64,000 nucleotides of DNA from assembly GCA_016713535.1 (NCBI GenBank), contig JADJOY010000041.1:1-64000 (forward strand), read 5' to 3'. This document shows, one piece after another, positions 40,601 through 49,348 of this stretch. The translations under genes and the position numbers were made by a program. Source of the stretch: JADJOY01 sp016713535 [NCBI: Deltaproteobacteria bacterium]. GTDB taxonomy: Bacteria; JADJOY01. Position 1 is the first letter of the stretch, and each line of letters opens with the position of its first letter. Under the pieces are notes generated by a model that did no database searches, had not been told where the DNA came from, and saw only the letters and a program-made list of their open reading frames with translations.

Positions 40601-41959
40601 ATGGAGCACGTGGGTCTTCCGGAATGGGCGACACCGCTCGTCGTCGGGGTGAGCCATCACACCTCGTCGGTCGAGCTTCGCGAGAAGCTCGCGTTCGACG
40701 CCGGCGACCTGCCACGCGCCCTGGGACGACTCACCTCGCAGCCGGGCATGCGCGAGGCGATGATCCTCTCGACCTGCAACCGCGTCGAGCTGCTCGCGGT
40801 CGGCGAGACGCCCGAAGCCGCGGCCTCCGGGCTCTCGGGCTTCCTCGCCGAGGAGCGCGGCATCACGAGCGAGGATCTGGTGCGACACGCGTTCCGGTTC
40901 GCGGGTCCGAACGCCGCGCGCCACGTCTTCCGGGTGGCGGCGAGCCTGGACTCGATGGTGGTGGGCGAGCCGCAGATCCTCGGGCAGGTGAAGAGCGCCT
41001 ACCGCGCCGCGGCGGAGAGCCATGCGGTAGGACCGGTTCTCAACCGGCTCTGCCACCGCGCGTTTCGCGTCGCGAAGCGGGTGCGAACCGAGACTCAGAT
41101 CGGGGACCATGCGGTGAGCGTGGGGTTCGCCGCGGTCGAGCTCGCGCGCAAGATCTTCGATAGCCTCGACGGCAAGGTCGTGCTGGTCCTCGGCGCGGGC
41201 GAGATGGCCGAGCTCGCGACCCGCAACCTCGCGGCGGCGGGCGCGAGCAAGATCCTCATCGCCAACCGCACTCACCTCCGTGCGATCAGGATGGCCGAGG
41301 AGTTCCACGGCACCGCGGTGCCGTTCGACGAGCTGCCGACCCGTCTCGCCGACGCGGACATCGTGGTGTGCTCGACGGGTGCCTCCAGCTACGTGGTGAC
41401 CCAGCCGATGGTGCAGGCGGCGCTCAAGCGCCGCAAGCGCCGCTCGATGTTCTTCATCGACATCTCGGTGCCGCGCAACGTCGATCCCGAGGTGAACCAC
41501 CTCGACAACTCGTACCTCTACGATGTCGACGATCTCGAGCAGGTCGTGGACGCCAACTGGCAGACGCGCCGGGTCGAGGCGGCCCGCGCGGAGCAGATCC
41601 TCGACCAGGAGATCGAGCGCTTCCTCGACTGGCTCCACGAGCTCGACGCCAACCCGGTGATCCGCGAGATCCAGGATCGCTGGGAAGGGATCCGCCAGAG
41701 CGAGCTCGACCGCCATCGTGGGTGGCTCGCGCGCCTCTCCGAGGACGATCGCCGCGGTGTCGCGGAGCTGACCCGGTCCCTGATGGGCAAGCTGCTGCAC
41801 GCGCCGCTCAGCCAGCTCAAGGCGTGTCGCGCGAACGGCAGCCTCGGCTACGTGGACGCGGCGCGCGTGCTCTTCGACCTCGACGACGAAGGCCGCAGCC
41901 GCAAGCCCCGTCCGAGGCCCGTGGCCGCCGCACCGCTGGAAGACACCGAGAGCACTTGA
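40601..41959 (+). CDS. hemA: Glutamyl-tRNA reductase
   Basis: The protein has 452 residues. The catalytic Cys is in ILSTCNRVELLAVG. GEPQILGQVKSAYRAA and the NADPH domain (VVLVLGAGEMAELATRNLAA) are conserved, as are FIDISVPRNVDPEV and the long helical dimerisation tail. It reduces glutamyl-tRNA to glutamate-1-semialdehyde, the committed step of C5 tetrapyrrole synthesis in the cytosol. The stop overlaps the hemC start (TGATG), so the two are translationally coupled. The C-terminus has an Arg/Pro-rich extension. Confidence 0.97.
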   Translation: MEHVGLPEWATPLVVGVSHHTSSVELREKLAFDAGDLPRALGRLTSQPGMREAMILSTCNRVELLAVGETPEAAASGLSGFLAEERGITSEDLVRHAFRFAGPNAARHVFRVAASLDSMVVGEPQILGQVKSAYRAAAESHAVGPVLNRLCHRAFRVAKRVRTETQIGDHAVSVGFAAVELARKIFDSLDGKVVLVLGAGEMAELATRNLAAAGASKILIANRTHLRAIRMAEEFHGTAVPFDELPTRLADADIVVCSTGASSYVVTQPMVQAALKRRKRRSMFFIDISVPRNVDPEVNHLDNSYLYDVDDLEQVVDANWQTRRVEAARAEQILDQEIERFLDWLHELDANPVIREIQDRWEGIRQSELDRHRGWLARLSEDDRRGVAELTRSLMGKLLHAPLSQLKACRANGSLGYVDAARVLFDLDDEGRSRKPRPRPVAAAPLEDTEST

Positions 41960-42891
41960 TGAACCCACTTCGCATCGGTTCGCGCGGTAGCCCACTCGCC
42001 TTGTGGCAGGCCAACTGGGTGCAGGCTCGACTCCGCGAGCTCGCGCCGGATCGCGCCGTCGAGATCGAGATCATCAAGACGTCGGGTGACAAGTTCCTCG
42101 ACGCGCCACTTGCCCGGGTGGGTGGCAAGGGGCTGTTCGTGAAGGAGATCGAGGATGCGCTGCTCGAGCGCCGGATCGATCTCGCGGTGCACAGCCTCAA
42201 GGACGTGCCGGCCGAGCTCCCGCCCGGTCTCATGCTCACGGCCTACCCCGAGCGCGAGGATCCGCGCGACGCGATGGTGGTCCCGGAGGGCGCGTCGCCC
42301 TCGCTCGAGGCCCTCGCGCGTGGGGCTCGGATGGGGACCACCAGCCTGAGGCGTCAGTCGCAGCTCCTCGCGAAGCGGCCCGATCTCGAGATCGTTCCGC
42401 TGCGCGGAAACGTCGGGACGCGGCTCGACAAGCTGGCTCGCGGCGAGGTCGACGCGATCATGCTCGCCCACGCCGGCCTGCGGCGGCTCGGCCTCGGAGA
42501 GCGTGCCGGCTACGTGTTCGGCGTCGACGAGCTGGTCCCCGCGGTGGGCCAGGGCGTGCTCGCGATCGAGACGCGCAGCGACGACGACGCGACCCGAGCG
42601 GTGGTGGAGCGACTCGATGTGCCCGCATCGCGCGCGGCGGTGACCGCCGAAAGGGCCTTCCTACTCACGCTGGAGGCCGGCTGCCTCGTGCCCGTGGGCG
42701 GCTACGCGACTCTGGAGGGAGAGCGGCTCCGGCTGCGTGGCATCATCGCGAGTCCTGACGGCGGCCTCCTCATCCGCCGCGAGGCGAGCGGACCGATCTC
42801 CTAGGCGGCAGCGATCGGGGTCGGAGTGGCCGAGGAGATCCTCGCCGCCGGAGGCGCCAGGATCCTGGCCGATCTCGCCGCGGCCGGCTGA
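41959..42891 (+). CDS. hemC: Hydroxymethylbilane synthase (porphobilinogen deaminase) with in-frame TAG
   Basis: The protein begins MNPLRIGSRGSPLALWQANW. It has IDLAVHSLKDVPAELPPG, GTTSLRRQSQLLA, RGNVGTRLDKLARGEVDAI, VGQGVLAIE and the cofactor-anchoring Cys in TLEAGCLVPVGG. It polymerises four porphobilinogen into hydroxymethylbilane. At 42802-42804 a TAG interrupts the frame, but the same frame continues AAAIGVGVAEEILAAGGARI to TGA 42889-42891, giving the normal length of about 310. One base (GAG to TAG) would explain the stop. Either an assembly error or a truncated domain 3; the former is more likely in an essential gene. Confidence 0.93.
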
Positions 42892-42903
42892 TCTCCGTGG
42901 CGA

Positions 42904-42927
42904 CCGGCGGCGGACATCCGCCGCCGG
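42904..42927 (+). other. GC-rich perfect hairpin after hemC
   Basis: CCGGCGGCGGA (42904-42914) is followed after two bases by its reverse complement (42917-42927). It sits 12 bases after the hemC stop. No T-run follows, so it could be a Rho-dependent or attenuating stem, not a classical terminator. Confidence 0.4.
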
Positions 42928-42998
42928 AAGCGGCGGCCCACCTCGGTCCTGGTGGGGGGGATCGGGGGCCCGTGGCGGTGGTTGCGCTGCGGAGCGTT

Positions 42999-43004
42999 TA
43001 TACT
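42999..43004 (+). promoter_or_regulatory. Possible -10 element for pcnB
   Basis: TATACT (42999-43004) matches five of six consensus bases in a GC-rich setting and is 45 bases upstream of the pcnB ATG. No good -35 hexamer is visible at 16-18 bases, so it is tentative. Confidence 0.35.
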
Positions 43005-43048
43005 TCGCCCCCCTGTTTTCCCCTCCCGATCCTCGACACCGCGAACCC

Positions 43049-44731
43049 ATGTCCTCGACCGACCTCCGCATCGTTCCTCGGCCTGAGCACACCGTCTCGC
43101 GCAAGCGCATCGACCCGAACGCGCTCAAGGTCATGTACCGGCTGCATCGTGCTGGATTCAAAGGATATTTGTGCGGCGGCGGGGTTCGGGACCTGCTCCT
43201 GGCGCGGCGCCCCAAGGACTTCGACATCGCCACGGACGCCCGGCCCCACGAGGTCAAATCGCTGTTTCGCAACTCGCGGATCATCGGCCGGCGCTTCAAG
43301 ATCACCCAGGTCTATTTCAAGGACGGCACCATCGTTCAGGTGTCGACCTTCCGCGCCAGCTCGGAGTTCGAGGAAGTGGCCGACTCCGGCGGACCGCCGG
43401 AGGTGGGCGACGGCTTGGTCGGGGACGAGGTCGGCGCCGAAACCGCCGTCGATACGGTCGCCGGCGACGGGAGCGACGACATGCCGCTCGAAACCGGCGC
43501 CGTCGCGCGCGTGACCTCGGCCGCGTCTCCTCCTTCGTTGCTGATCCGCCGCGACAACGTGTACGGGACGCCGGAGGAGGACGCCTTCCGTCGTGACCTC
43601 ACCATCAACGGACTTTTCTACGACATCAGCGACTTCTCCATCATCGACTACGTGGGCGGGCTCGCCGACCTCGAAGCGAAGGTGATCCGCATCATCGGCG
43701 ACCCGGACATCCGCATCCAGGAGGATCCGGTGCGGATGGTCCGCGCCATCCGCCACTCGGCGCGCCTCGACTTCGCGATCGATTCCCCCACCCGGGAGGC
43801 GATCGTTCGCCACGCCGCACGACTCCTCGAGTGCTCGACGGCGCGCGTGCTCGACGAGCTCTACCGCGACCTTCGCGGCGGCGCGGCCGCGCCCGCCCTC
43901 AAGATGATGCTCGAGCTCGGGCTTCTCGATGCGATCCTCCCGGCCCTCGCGCGGTTCCTGCGCGACGGCCCCCGCGAAGAGATCGAACGCACCTGGCGTA
44001 GCGTCGAGGCCCTCGACGCGACCTCGGACTATGGCGACGCGCCTCAGCCGGGTGTGTTGTGGAGTGTCCTCGCGGGGCCGTATCTCCTGAGCCGGGTCGC
44101 GGTCGACGGGGAGAGCGGCTCGGGCGACTTCGGTACCGCGATCGAGCTCGCGTTTCGCGAGCTCACGCGCCCCCTTGCCGTGGGCCGCAAGGACGCCGAA
44201 CGCGTCAAGCTGCTGTTACTCACCCGTCGACGCCTCGAGCAGGCGCTCGCCACTGGCCGGTTGCCCAAGACCCTCGTTCATCGTCCCTATTTCGAGGATG
44301 CCATCAGCTACTTCGACATGGTGATGCGCGCCGATGGTGGCGAGGTGCCGGGGTGGTTGCGGGCCGGCCGGGAGCTGGCACCCGTCGGTGGTGGCATGCC
44401 AGGGGCACCGGGTGATGTGAGCCCCACGGGGGACGAGGGCGCCACCTCCCCGGCGCCGCGACGCCGACGCCGTCGTCGTCGCCGAGGGGGGCGAAGCTCC
44501 TCGGTCGACTCGCCGCTCGCCACTCCCACCGGCGCAGAGGCGGAGGCCATCGTCGACACCGAGCCGATCGACGAGGAAGAGGGAGTCGCGGCGCTCGGCC
44601 TGACCGGGGGTGAGGTGGGCGAGCTCGCGCCAGCAGAGGACGCGGCGCCCGCGTCGGCGAAGCGTCGCCGACGTCGGGGCCGGCGCGGCCGGCGAGGTGG
44701 CGGTACGAGCACGCCACCGGCGGCCGAGTGA
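43049..44731 (+). CDS. pcnB: Poly(A) polymerase / tRNA nucleotidyltransferase-type enzyme (PcnB-like)
   Basis: The protein has 560 residues. Class II nucleotidyltransferase motifs: YLCGGGVRDLLLARRPKDFD and DFDIATDARP (catalytic DxD), then DAFRRDLTINGLFYD and EDPVRMVRAIRHSARLDF. The basic RRDNVYGTPEEDAFRRD segment matches PcnB-type poly(A) polymerases over CCA-adding enzymes. About 60 acidic, low-complexity residues interrupt the catalytic sheet after STFRASSEF, longer than usual. The C-terminus has two Arg tracts ([15 protein letters not shown] and KRRRRRGRRGRRGGG) around an acidic spacer, expected to bind RNA. It adds 3' A tails that promote RNA decay. The stop overlaps the next gene (GTGA). 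Confidence 0.88.
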   Translation: MSSTDLRIVPRPEHTVSRKRIDPNALKVMYRLHRAGFKGYLCGGGVRDLLLARRPKDFDIATDARPHEVKSLFRNSRIIGRRFKITQVYFKDGTIVQVSTFRASSEFEEVADSGGPPEVGDGLVGDEVGAETAVDTVAGDGSDDMPLETGAVARVTSAASPPSLLIRRDNVYGTPEEDAFRRDLTINGLFYDISDFSIIDYVGGLADLEAKVIRIIGDPDIRIQEDPVRMVRAIRHSARLDFAIDSPTREAIVRHAARLLECSTARVLDELYRDLRGGAAAPALKMMLELGLLDAILPALARFLRDGPREEIERTWRSVEALDATSDYGDAPQPGVLWSVLAGPYLLSRVAVDGESGSGDFGTAIELAFRELTRPLAVGRKDAERVKLLLLTRRRLEQALATGRLPKTLVHRPYFEDAISYFDMVMRADGGEVPGWLRAGRELAPVGGGMPGAPGDVSPTGDEGATSPAPRRRRRRRRRGGRSSSVDSPLATPTGAEAEAIVDTEPIDEEEGVAALGLTGGEVGELAPAEDAAPASAKRRRRRGRRGRRGGGTSTPPAAE

Positions 44732-45816
44732 GCAGCGAAGCAATGTCACGAGTCGAACCGATGGACTCTCGCGGCCGCGCCGAGCGCCTCGGGGTGACCA
44801 GCGAGGCGATCGAGCTGATCGACTCGTGTGATGCGATCGACCTTCACCTCGACACGTTCATCGAGCACCGGCTCTTCGGCTACGACCTGCTCCGCGCGCA
44901 CGGCCCGGGCCTCCTGAACGGACGGTTCTACGGTCACGCGGACCTTCCGCGCCTCGCCGAGGCTGGCTTCACCGGCGGGTTGTGGAGCATCACCACGAAT
45001 CCGTTCCGGACCTCGGCCAGCCGCTCGCGCACGTTCTTCCGCAACCTCGCGCGTATCCGCGCGCTGTTCGACGGTGCCGCCGACCGAGCTCGGCTGGTAC
45101 GGGACGTCGCCGAGTACCGCGTCGCCCGCGCCGCGGGAGCACACGGCGTATTCCTCTCGGTCCAGGGAGGCAACGCGCTCGATCACTCGCTCGACGACCT
45201 CGACCGCATCCCCGAGCGGCTGCTGGTGCGTGTCACTCTGGTGCACCTTTCGACCTCGCGCCTCGGAGTGACCAGCAACCCGTACGGGCGAACCGGAGCG
45301 GGACGTGGTCTCACGTCGCTGGGGCGCGACTACGTCCGGCGACTCGACGAGAAGCGCATCCTCGTCGACCTCGCACACATCAATCGTGAGGGGTTCTTCG
45401 ACGCGGTGGAGGTGCACGATCGCTCGCTGCCGCTCATCGTGACCCACACGGGTGTCAACGGCGTGTACCGGCACTGGCGGAACCTGGACGACGACCAGCT
45501 TCGCGCGATCGCCGAGAGCGGTGGCACGGTCGGCGTGATGTATCAGTCGAGCTTCCTCGGCCCCTCGTGGTTCGCGGCCAAGGTGGACTGGGTGGTCGAT
45601 CACCTGGAGCACATCGTGAAGGTGGTGGGCGACGACCACGCGTCCCTGGGAAGCGACTGGGACGGCGGCATCTGCCCACCCGACGACATGCTCACCTGTC
45701 TGGAATTCCCGCGGCTCGTGGACGCGATGCTACGCCGTGGGTGGTCCGCCGAGCGCATTCGCAAGATCCTCGGCGGTAACTTCCTGCGGGTGCTCGCGCA
45801 GATCCGCCCGAGCTGA
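44728..45816 (+). CDS. Membrane dipeptidase family (peptidase M19) metallohydrolase
   Basis: GTG 44728 overlaps the pcnB stop (GTGA); ATG 44743 is an alternative. The protein has about 362 residues. It is a TIM-barrel amidohydrolase with metal ligands in AIDLHLDTF (HxD), VFLSVQGGNAL (Gln where a bridging Glu is usual in renal dipeptidase), LVDLAHINREGFFD, PLIVTHTGVNGVY and LGSDWDGGI, ending GGNFLRVLAQI. The family hydrolyses dipeptides (often L-D) with two zinc ions. No signal peptide, so probably cytosolic here. Replacement of the bridging acid could alter metal content or substrate. Confidence 0.85.
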   Translation: MSSEAMSRVEPMDSRGRAERLGVTSEAIELIDSCDAIDLHLDTFIEHRLFGYDLLRAHGPGLLNGRFYGHADLPRLAEAGFTGGLWSITTNPFRTSASRSRTFFRNLARIRALFDGAADRARLVRDVAEYRVARAAGAHGVFLSVQGGNALDHSLDDLDRIPERLLVRVTLVHLSTSRLGVTSNPYGRTGAGRGLTSLGRDYVRRLDEKRILVDLAHINREGFFDAVEVHDRSLPLIVTHTGVNGVYRHWRNLDDDQLRAIAESGGTVGVMYQSSFLGPSWFAAKVDWVVDHLEHIVKVVGDDHASLGSDWDGGICPPDDMLTCLEFPRLVDAMLRRGWSAERIRKILGGNFLRVLAQIRPS

Positions 45817-45834
45817 CCGACGTCCGGGACCGTC

Positions 45835-46065
45835 GTGACCCCGACACACGACGTGGCCGGCGGCGGATCGCCCGTCGGGGCGTTCGGCGGCCTGATTCTG
45901 GGAGTCGTCGCATACCTGCTGTTCACATGGGCCATGGCGAGCGGGCTCATCCCGGTGCCCAGCAAGGTCGCGCAACGTCGCGGCGCGCTGGCGCTGCTGG
46001 TGATCGCGGTCGGGATGCTCGCCGCGCAGCTCGCGCTCGTGGTGTGGTCGCAGCTCGAACGCTGA
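45835..46065 (+). CDS. Small two-helix membrane protein
   Basis: The protein has 76 residues from GTG 45835, 18 bases after the dipeptidase stop. Two hydrophobic segments (GGLILGVVAYLLFTWAMASG and ALALLVIAVGMLAAQLALVV) are joined by a short basic loop (SKVAQRRG). No family was recognised. Codon pattern and composition support a real small membrane protein, but no ribosome site is clear. Confidence 0.45.
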   Translation: MTPTHDVAGGGSPVGAFGGLILGVVAYLLFTWAMASGLIPVPSKVAQRRGALALLVIAVGMLAAQLALVVWSQLER

Positions 46066-46199
46066 GCTCGTCGCCCGGTGCGCCCGGAACGGCTCGCGGG
46101 CACGGATCCATTGCGTGAGTCTCGGAGCGCTCGGTAGCATGACGTGGAGCGCGCGGCTCGACGGGCCGGGCGCGTTCGGCACGGGCGGAGGTTTTCAGG

Positions 46200-48269
46200 A
46201 TGACGGCGAGACCGCGACGCGCCACGGCGCTGGGTGGGGTGATCTGCGGCTTGGCTGCGCTGGGCGCGACCTGCCAGCCGAACCAGGAGCCGGTAGCGCG
46301 AATCTCGTGCACGCCTGCCGCGGTCGCGGTCGGTGAGCCGGTGTCCTTCGGCTCGGGGGGCTCGATCGATCCGGATGGGACGTTGACGAGCTTCTCGTTC
46401 GCGTTCGGAGATGGCGGGGCGGCGATCGGAGAGGCGACGAGCCACGGCTACGCCGCACCCGGCGCCTACCGGGCGACGCTCACGGTTCGCGACGCCGCGG
46501 GTGCGACCGACGACTCATCGTGCGTCGTCGCGGTGGGTGCGTTTCCGGCCGGCAGCGGCGCGCTCGACGAGCTCGAGCTGGTTCCACCTCACTTCGACCC
46601 GGTGATCACGGAGGACATCGAGAAGCCGGAGCACGGTGGAACGATCCTCGGGTTCTTCCGCGCGGCCTCGAACCTCAAGGTGACCGAGGTGCATGTGAAC
46701 GGCGAGCTCGCAGATCCCGCGCTCGGCGTCGTGCGGTGGTGCGAGGTGGTCGATCCCGAGCTGAGCGCCGGCGAGATCGGCATCGTGCGCTGTCACTCCA
46801 GCGATGCCCGGTTCGATGCCGGCAACGTCGCGACTCTCGACGTTCTCGCCGGCGCCGCGACGGTCTGGAGCAAGAGCGCGACGCGCGCGGCTCCCGAGCT
46901 CACGCCCAGCTACGTCACGGCCACCGAGGCGGGCGACGAGATCCTCGTTCATGTCCGGAACGACGCGAGCACCGGGCGAACCGTCACGGGTCTCGAGATC
47001 GATGGCGTCGACGTGACTTCGTTCGCCGTGTTCCAGAACGCGAGCCTGGCGCCGGGTGCGGTCGCGATCGTGCGCATACCTCGGCCCGACGGCGTGCCAT
47101 TCGGACGCTGGCTGGCGTTCACGGTGCGAGGCACCGACGGCCCCCGCGCGCTGCGCACCACTCGTGCGCTGCGGCTCTTCCGGCCGCACTTCGGAGTGGG
47201 CGACTGGACCCAGGCCCAGAGCAGCGGCGCCGGTAGCCCTTACGCCGATCCAGGGGTGATGCAGGAGTACCTGGACCGCGGCATCGATCTGTTCCTGTGG
47301 ACGCCGAGCCCGAGCGCGCCGCCGGAGCTGGTGCTCGACCAGCTCGCCGAGCAGCACGACATCCACGTGTGGATGCACGAGGGACAGCCGGACCCGGCGT
47401 TCGTCGCCCAGTGGGGCGGGCATCCGCGGCTGCTCTTCGACGCCGTCGCGGGCGAGCCGGAGTTCAGCGATCCCTCGTCGCTCACCCTCTCGGTGGTGAA
47501 GCACAACCGAGAGCTGTGGGGAGGCACCACGCCGCTGTGGGTCTACAACGCCTGCATGTACCGCTTCTCCGAGTGGGCGCCGCTCGGAGACGTCGGCGGC
47601 ATGGACCACTACGCGGTCTGGGCGCCGAAGTGCAACACCAACCTGCCGCTCTTCTTCAACGACCTGATCCAGTACGTGGGCTCGTACGCGAGCGAGATCA
47701 AGCGCGCCGCCGAGCCGAGCCCTGCCTACATGTGGACGCAGGGACTCTACGAGAACGACGTGCGCTGTCCCACCGCGGACGAGATCCGTGCCCAGTGGTA
47801 CCAGATCGTGGGGCGGGGAGCGAAGACGGTCTTGTGGTTCCTCGGCCGCCCCGAGCTCGACGACGTATGCCCTGCGTCCTCGCTCGCCGAGATGCGACGC
47901 CTCAAGGACGAGCTGGTGCCGATGCGATCCGCACTCCTCGAGGGGGACGTGGTGCCGGCTGGCACCGTGGCGCGAACCCTGACCCCCTTCATCGACGTCA
48001 CGGCGACCGTGGGGCCGCGTGCGATCGTGCTGACGCTCACCGATTACTCGTACCAGCAGCTCTGGCTCACCGGGCTGGTGTGGCAGCCACGTGGCAACGT
48101 TCAGATCGACGTGACACCCCCCGGCGGATTCGAGGCCGCGCGGTTCGTCCAGCTCGACCATGCGAGCGCCACCGAGCTCGCCTACACCAAGATCGCAAGC
48201 AACACCTATCGGGTGACGGTGCCCGCGATGGCGGTCGCGACGCCGATCCTGGTAGAGCCGGAACCGTGA
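46200..48269 (+). CDS. PKD-domain lipoprotein, possible exported glycosidase-like protein
   Basis: The protein has 689 residues; ATG 46200 follows GGAGG. The lipoprotein signal ends LGATC. Residues 30-110 form a PKD domain (VSFGSGGSIDPDGTLTSFSF, AFGDGG, GAYRATLTVRDAAGATDDSS). A beta-domain follows, then from about 330 a TIM-barrel-like region (YLDRGIDLFLWTPSPSAP, LWVYNACMYRFSEWAP, PAYMWTQGLYEND, TVLWFLGRPELDDVC) ending in a beta-sandwich with ARFVQLDHASATELAY. The last part resembles glycosidase barrel-plus-sandwich layouts, but catalytic acids could not be assigned. Extracellular or outer-membrane. No partner is obvious. Confidence 0.6.
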   Translation: MTARPRRATALGGVICGLAALGATCQPNQEPVARISCTPAAVAVGEPVSFGSGGSIDPDGTLTSFSFAFGDGGAAIGEATSHGYAAPGAYRATLTVRDAAGATDDSSCVVAVGAFPAGSGALDELELVPPHFDPVITEDIEKPEHGGTILGFFRAASNLKVTEVHVNGELADPALGVVRWCEVVDPELSAGEIGIVRCHSSDARFDAGNVATLDVLAGAATVWSKSATRAAPELTPSYVTATEAGDEILVHVRNDASTGRTVTGLEIDGVDVTSFAVFQNASLAPGAVAIVRIPRPDGVPFGRWLAFTVRGTDGPRALRTTRALRLFRPHFGVGDWTQAQSSGAGSPYADPGVMQEYLDRGIDLFLWTPSPSAPPELVLDQLAEQHDIHVWMHEGQPDPAFVAQWGGHPRLLFDAVAGEPEFSDPSSLTLSVVKHNRELWGGTTPLWVYNACMYRFSEWAPLGDVGGMDHYAVWAPKCNTNLPLFFNDLIQYVGSYASEIKRAAEPSPAYMWTQGLYENDVRCPTADEIRAQWYQIVGRGAKTVLWFLGRPELDDVCPASSLAEMRRLKDELVPMRSALLEGDVVPAGTVARTLTPFIDVTATVGPRAIVLTLTDYSYQQLWLTGLVWQPRGNVQIDVTPPGGFEAARFVQLDHASATELAYTKIASNTYRVTVPAMAVATPILVEPEP

Positions 48270-48350
48270 GCGACGAGGCCGGGTAGACTCGGCGGATCGG
48301 TCGGCGGGAGCGTCTCCCGGTTCACCCCGCTCCTGACACTCACCATTCCC

Positions 48351-49299
48351 GTGTCCGCTGCGCTGCCTCCCGCCCGCCTCGCGACGCTCGCCGACGAACG
48401 GCGCGCGTCAGAGGCCCAGAAGGATCAGGAACTGCGTGAGCTCTTCGCGGGGCGCGTGGCGGTGTTGCTCGCGGCCTTCGCGGGTCTGATCGCGATCCTC
48501 CAGCTCACCGGCTACCGGATCGGGGCGGCGCTGGGCTTCGTCCGGCTCGGCGCGGGCTACGTCTCGATCGGGCTCAACCTCGCCATCGTGCTGCTCTCGA
48601 TACTCTTCCCTGCGGTCTCACCGGGCCGCGTTCGCGAGCCCGCAACGCCCGGTGCGGTGGGTGCGGCTCTCGACCCACGCTTACGTTTCCCTGGTGCTGG
48701 TCTGCATGCTCGGCCACGTCCACCTCGCCGGAAGCCAGAACACCATCAACGTCATGTTGATCCTGTTCGTGGCGCTCATGGTGCAGCGCATGCTCGGGGC
48801 GCGGGTGGGGTGGCTCTATTTCGCCGCGGGCACCCTGCTCTACGTCGGGGCGAGCGCCCTCGAGCAGGCGGGAGTCCTGTCCTACGCGCCGCTGCTCCAG
48901 CACGGCGACAGGCTGGGCGCTCTGCTCCTCGATCCGCGCTACTTCTGGGCGAACCTGCTCATCTTCGTGGTCGTGGCGCTCGTCGTGCTCGGCTCGTTCC
49001 AGCGGTTCGAGGAGGATCGGGTCGCGAAGCAACACGAGCTCCTCGAGGCCGAGCTCGAGATCGAGCGCCATCGGATCGAGGTGCAGCGGCTCCGGTCGCT
49101 GGTGCCGATGTGCGCGAGCTGCAAGAAGATCCGCGACGACGCCGGCTTCTGGCAGAGCGTCGAGGAGTACATCGAGGATCAGACTGCTCACCAGGTCACC
49201 CACGGCATCTGCCCGGAGTGCCGCAAGCGCCTCTACCCCGAGATCACGCTCGGCGACACGCCCGCGCCGGGGTCCGCCTCTCGCCGCCGCAAGCCGTGA
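48351..49299 (+). CDS. Polytopic membrane protein with coiled coil and Cys-pair tail (one frameshift)
   Basis: Starting at GTG 48351, an N-terminal helix with coiled-coil character (DERRASEAQKDQELRELFAG) precedes membrane segments. A frameshift near 48640 joins it to the second half (STHAYVSLVLVCMLGHVHLA, INVMLILFVALMVQRMLGA). In all there are about six membrane helices, then a coiled coil (EDRVAKQHELLEAELEIERH) and a compact tail with two Cys pairs, CASCKKIRDDAGFW and GICPECRKRLYPE. That tail recurs at the ends of bacterial sensory and response-regulator proteins. Here it has no kinase or cyclase attached. A membrane signal-transducing role is inference. Confidence 0.7.
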
Positions 49300-49348
49300 T
49301 CGGGGTCGATTCCGGGTAGCCCTGCCGCTCGCCGACATCCCGGTCGCG

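Noticed and set aside
44460-44715. CGT/CGC-rich tracts as a tandem repeat or CRISPR-like array
   Set aside because: They encode Arg tracts in the PcnB C-terminus; spacing is irregular and no repeat-spacer pattern exists.
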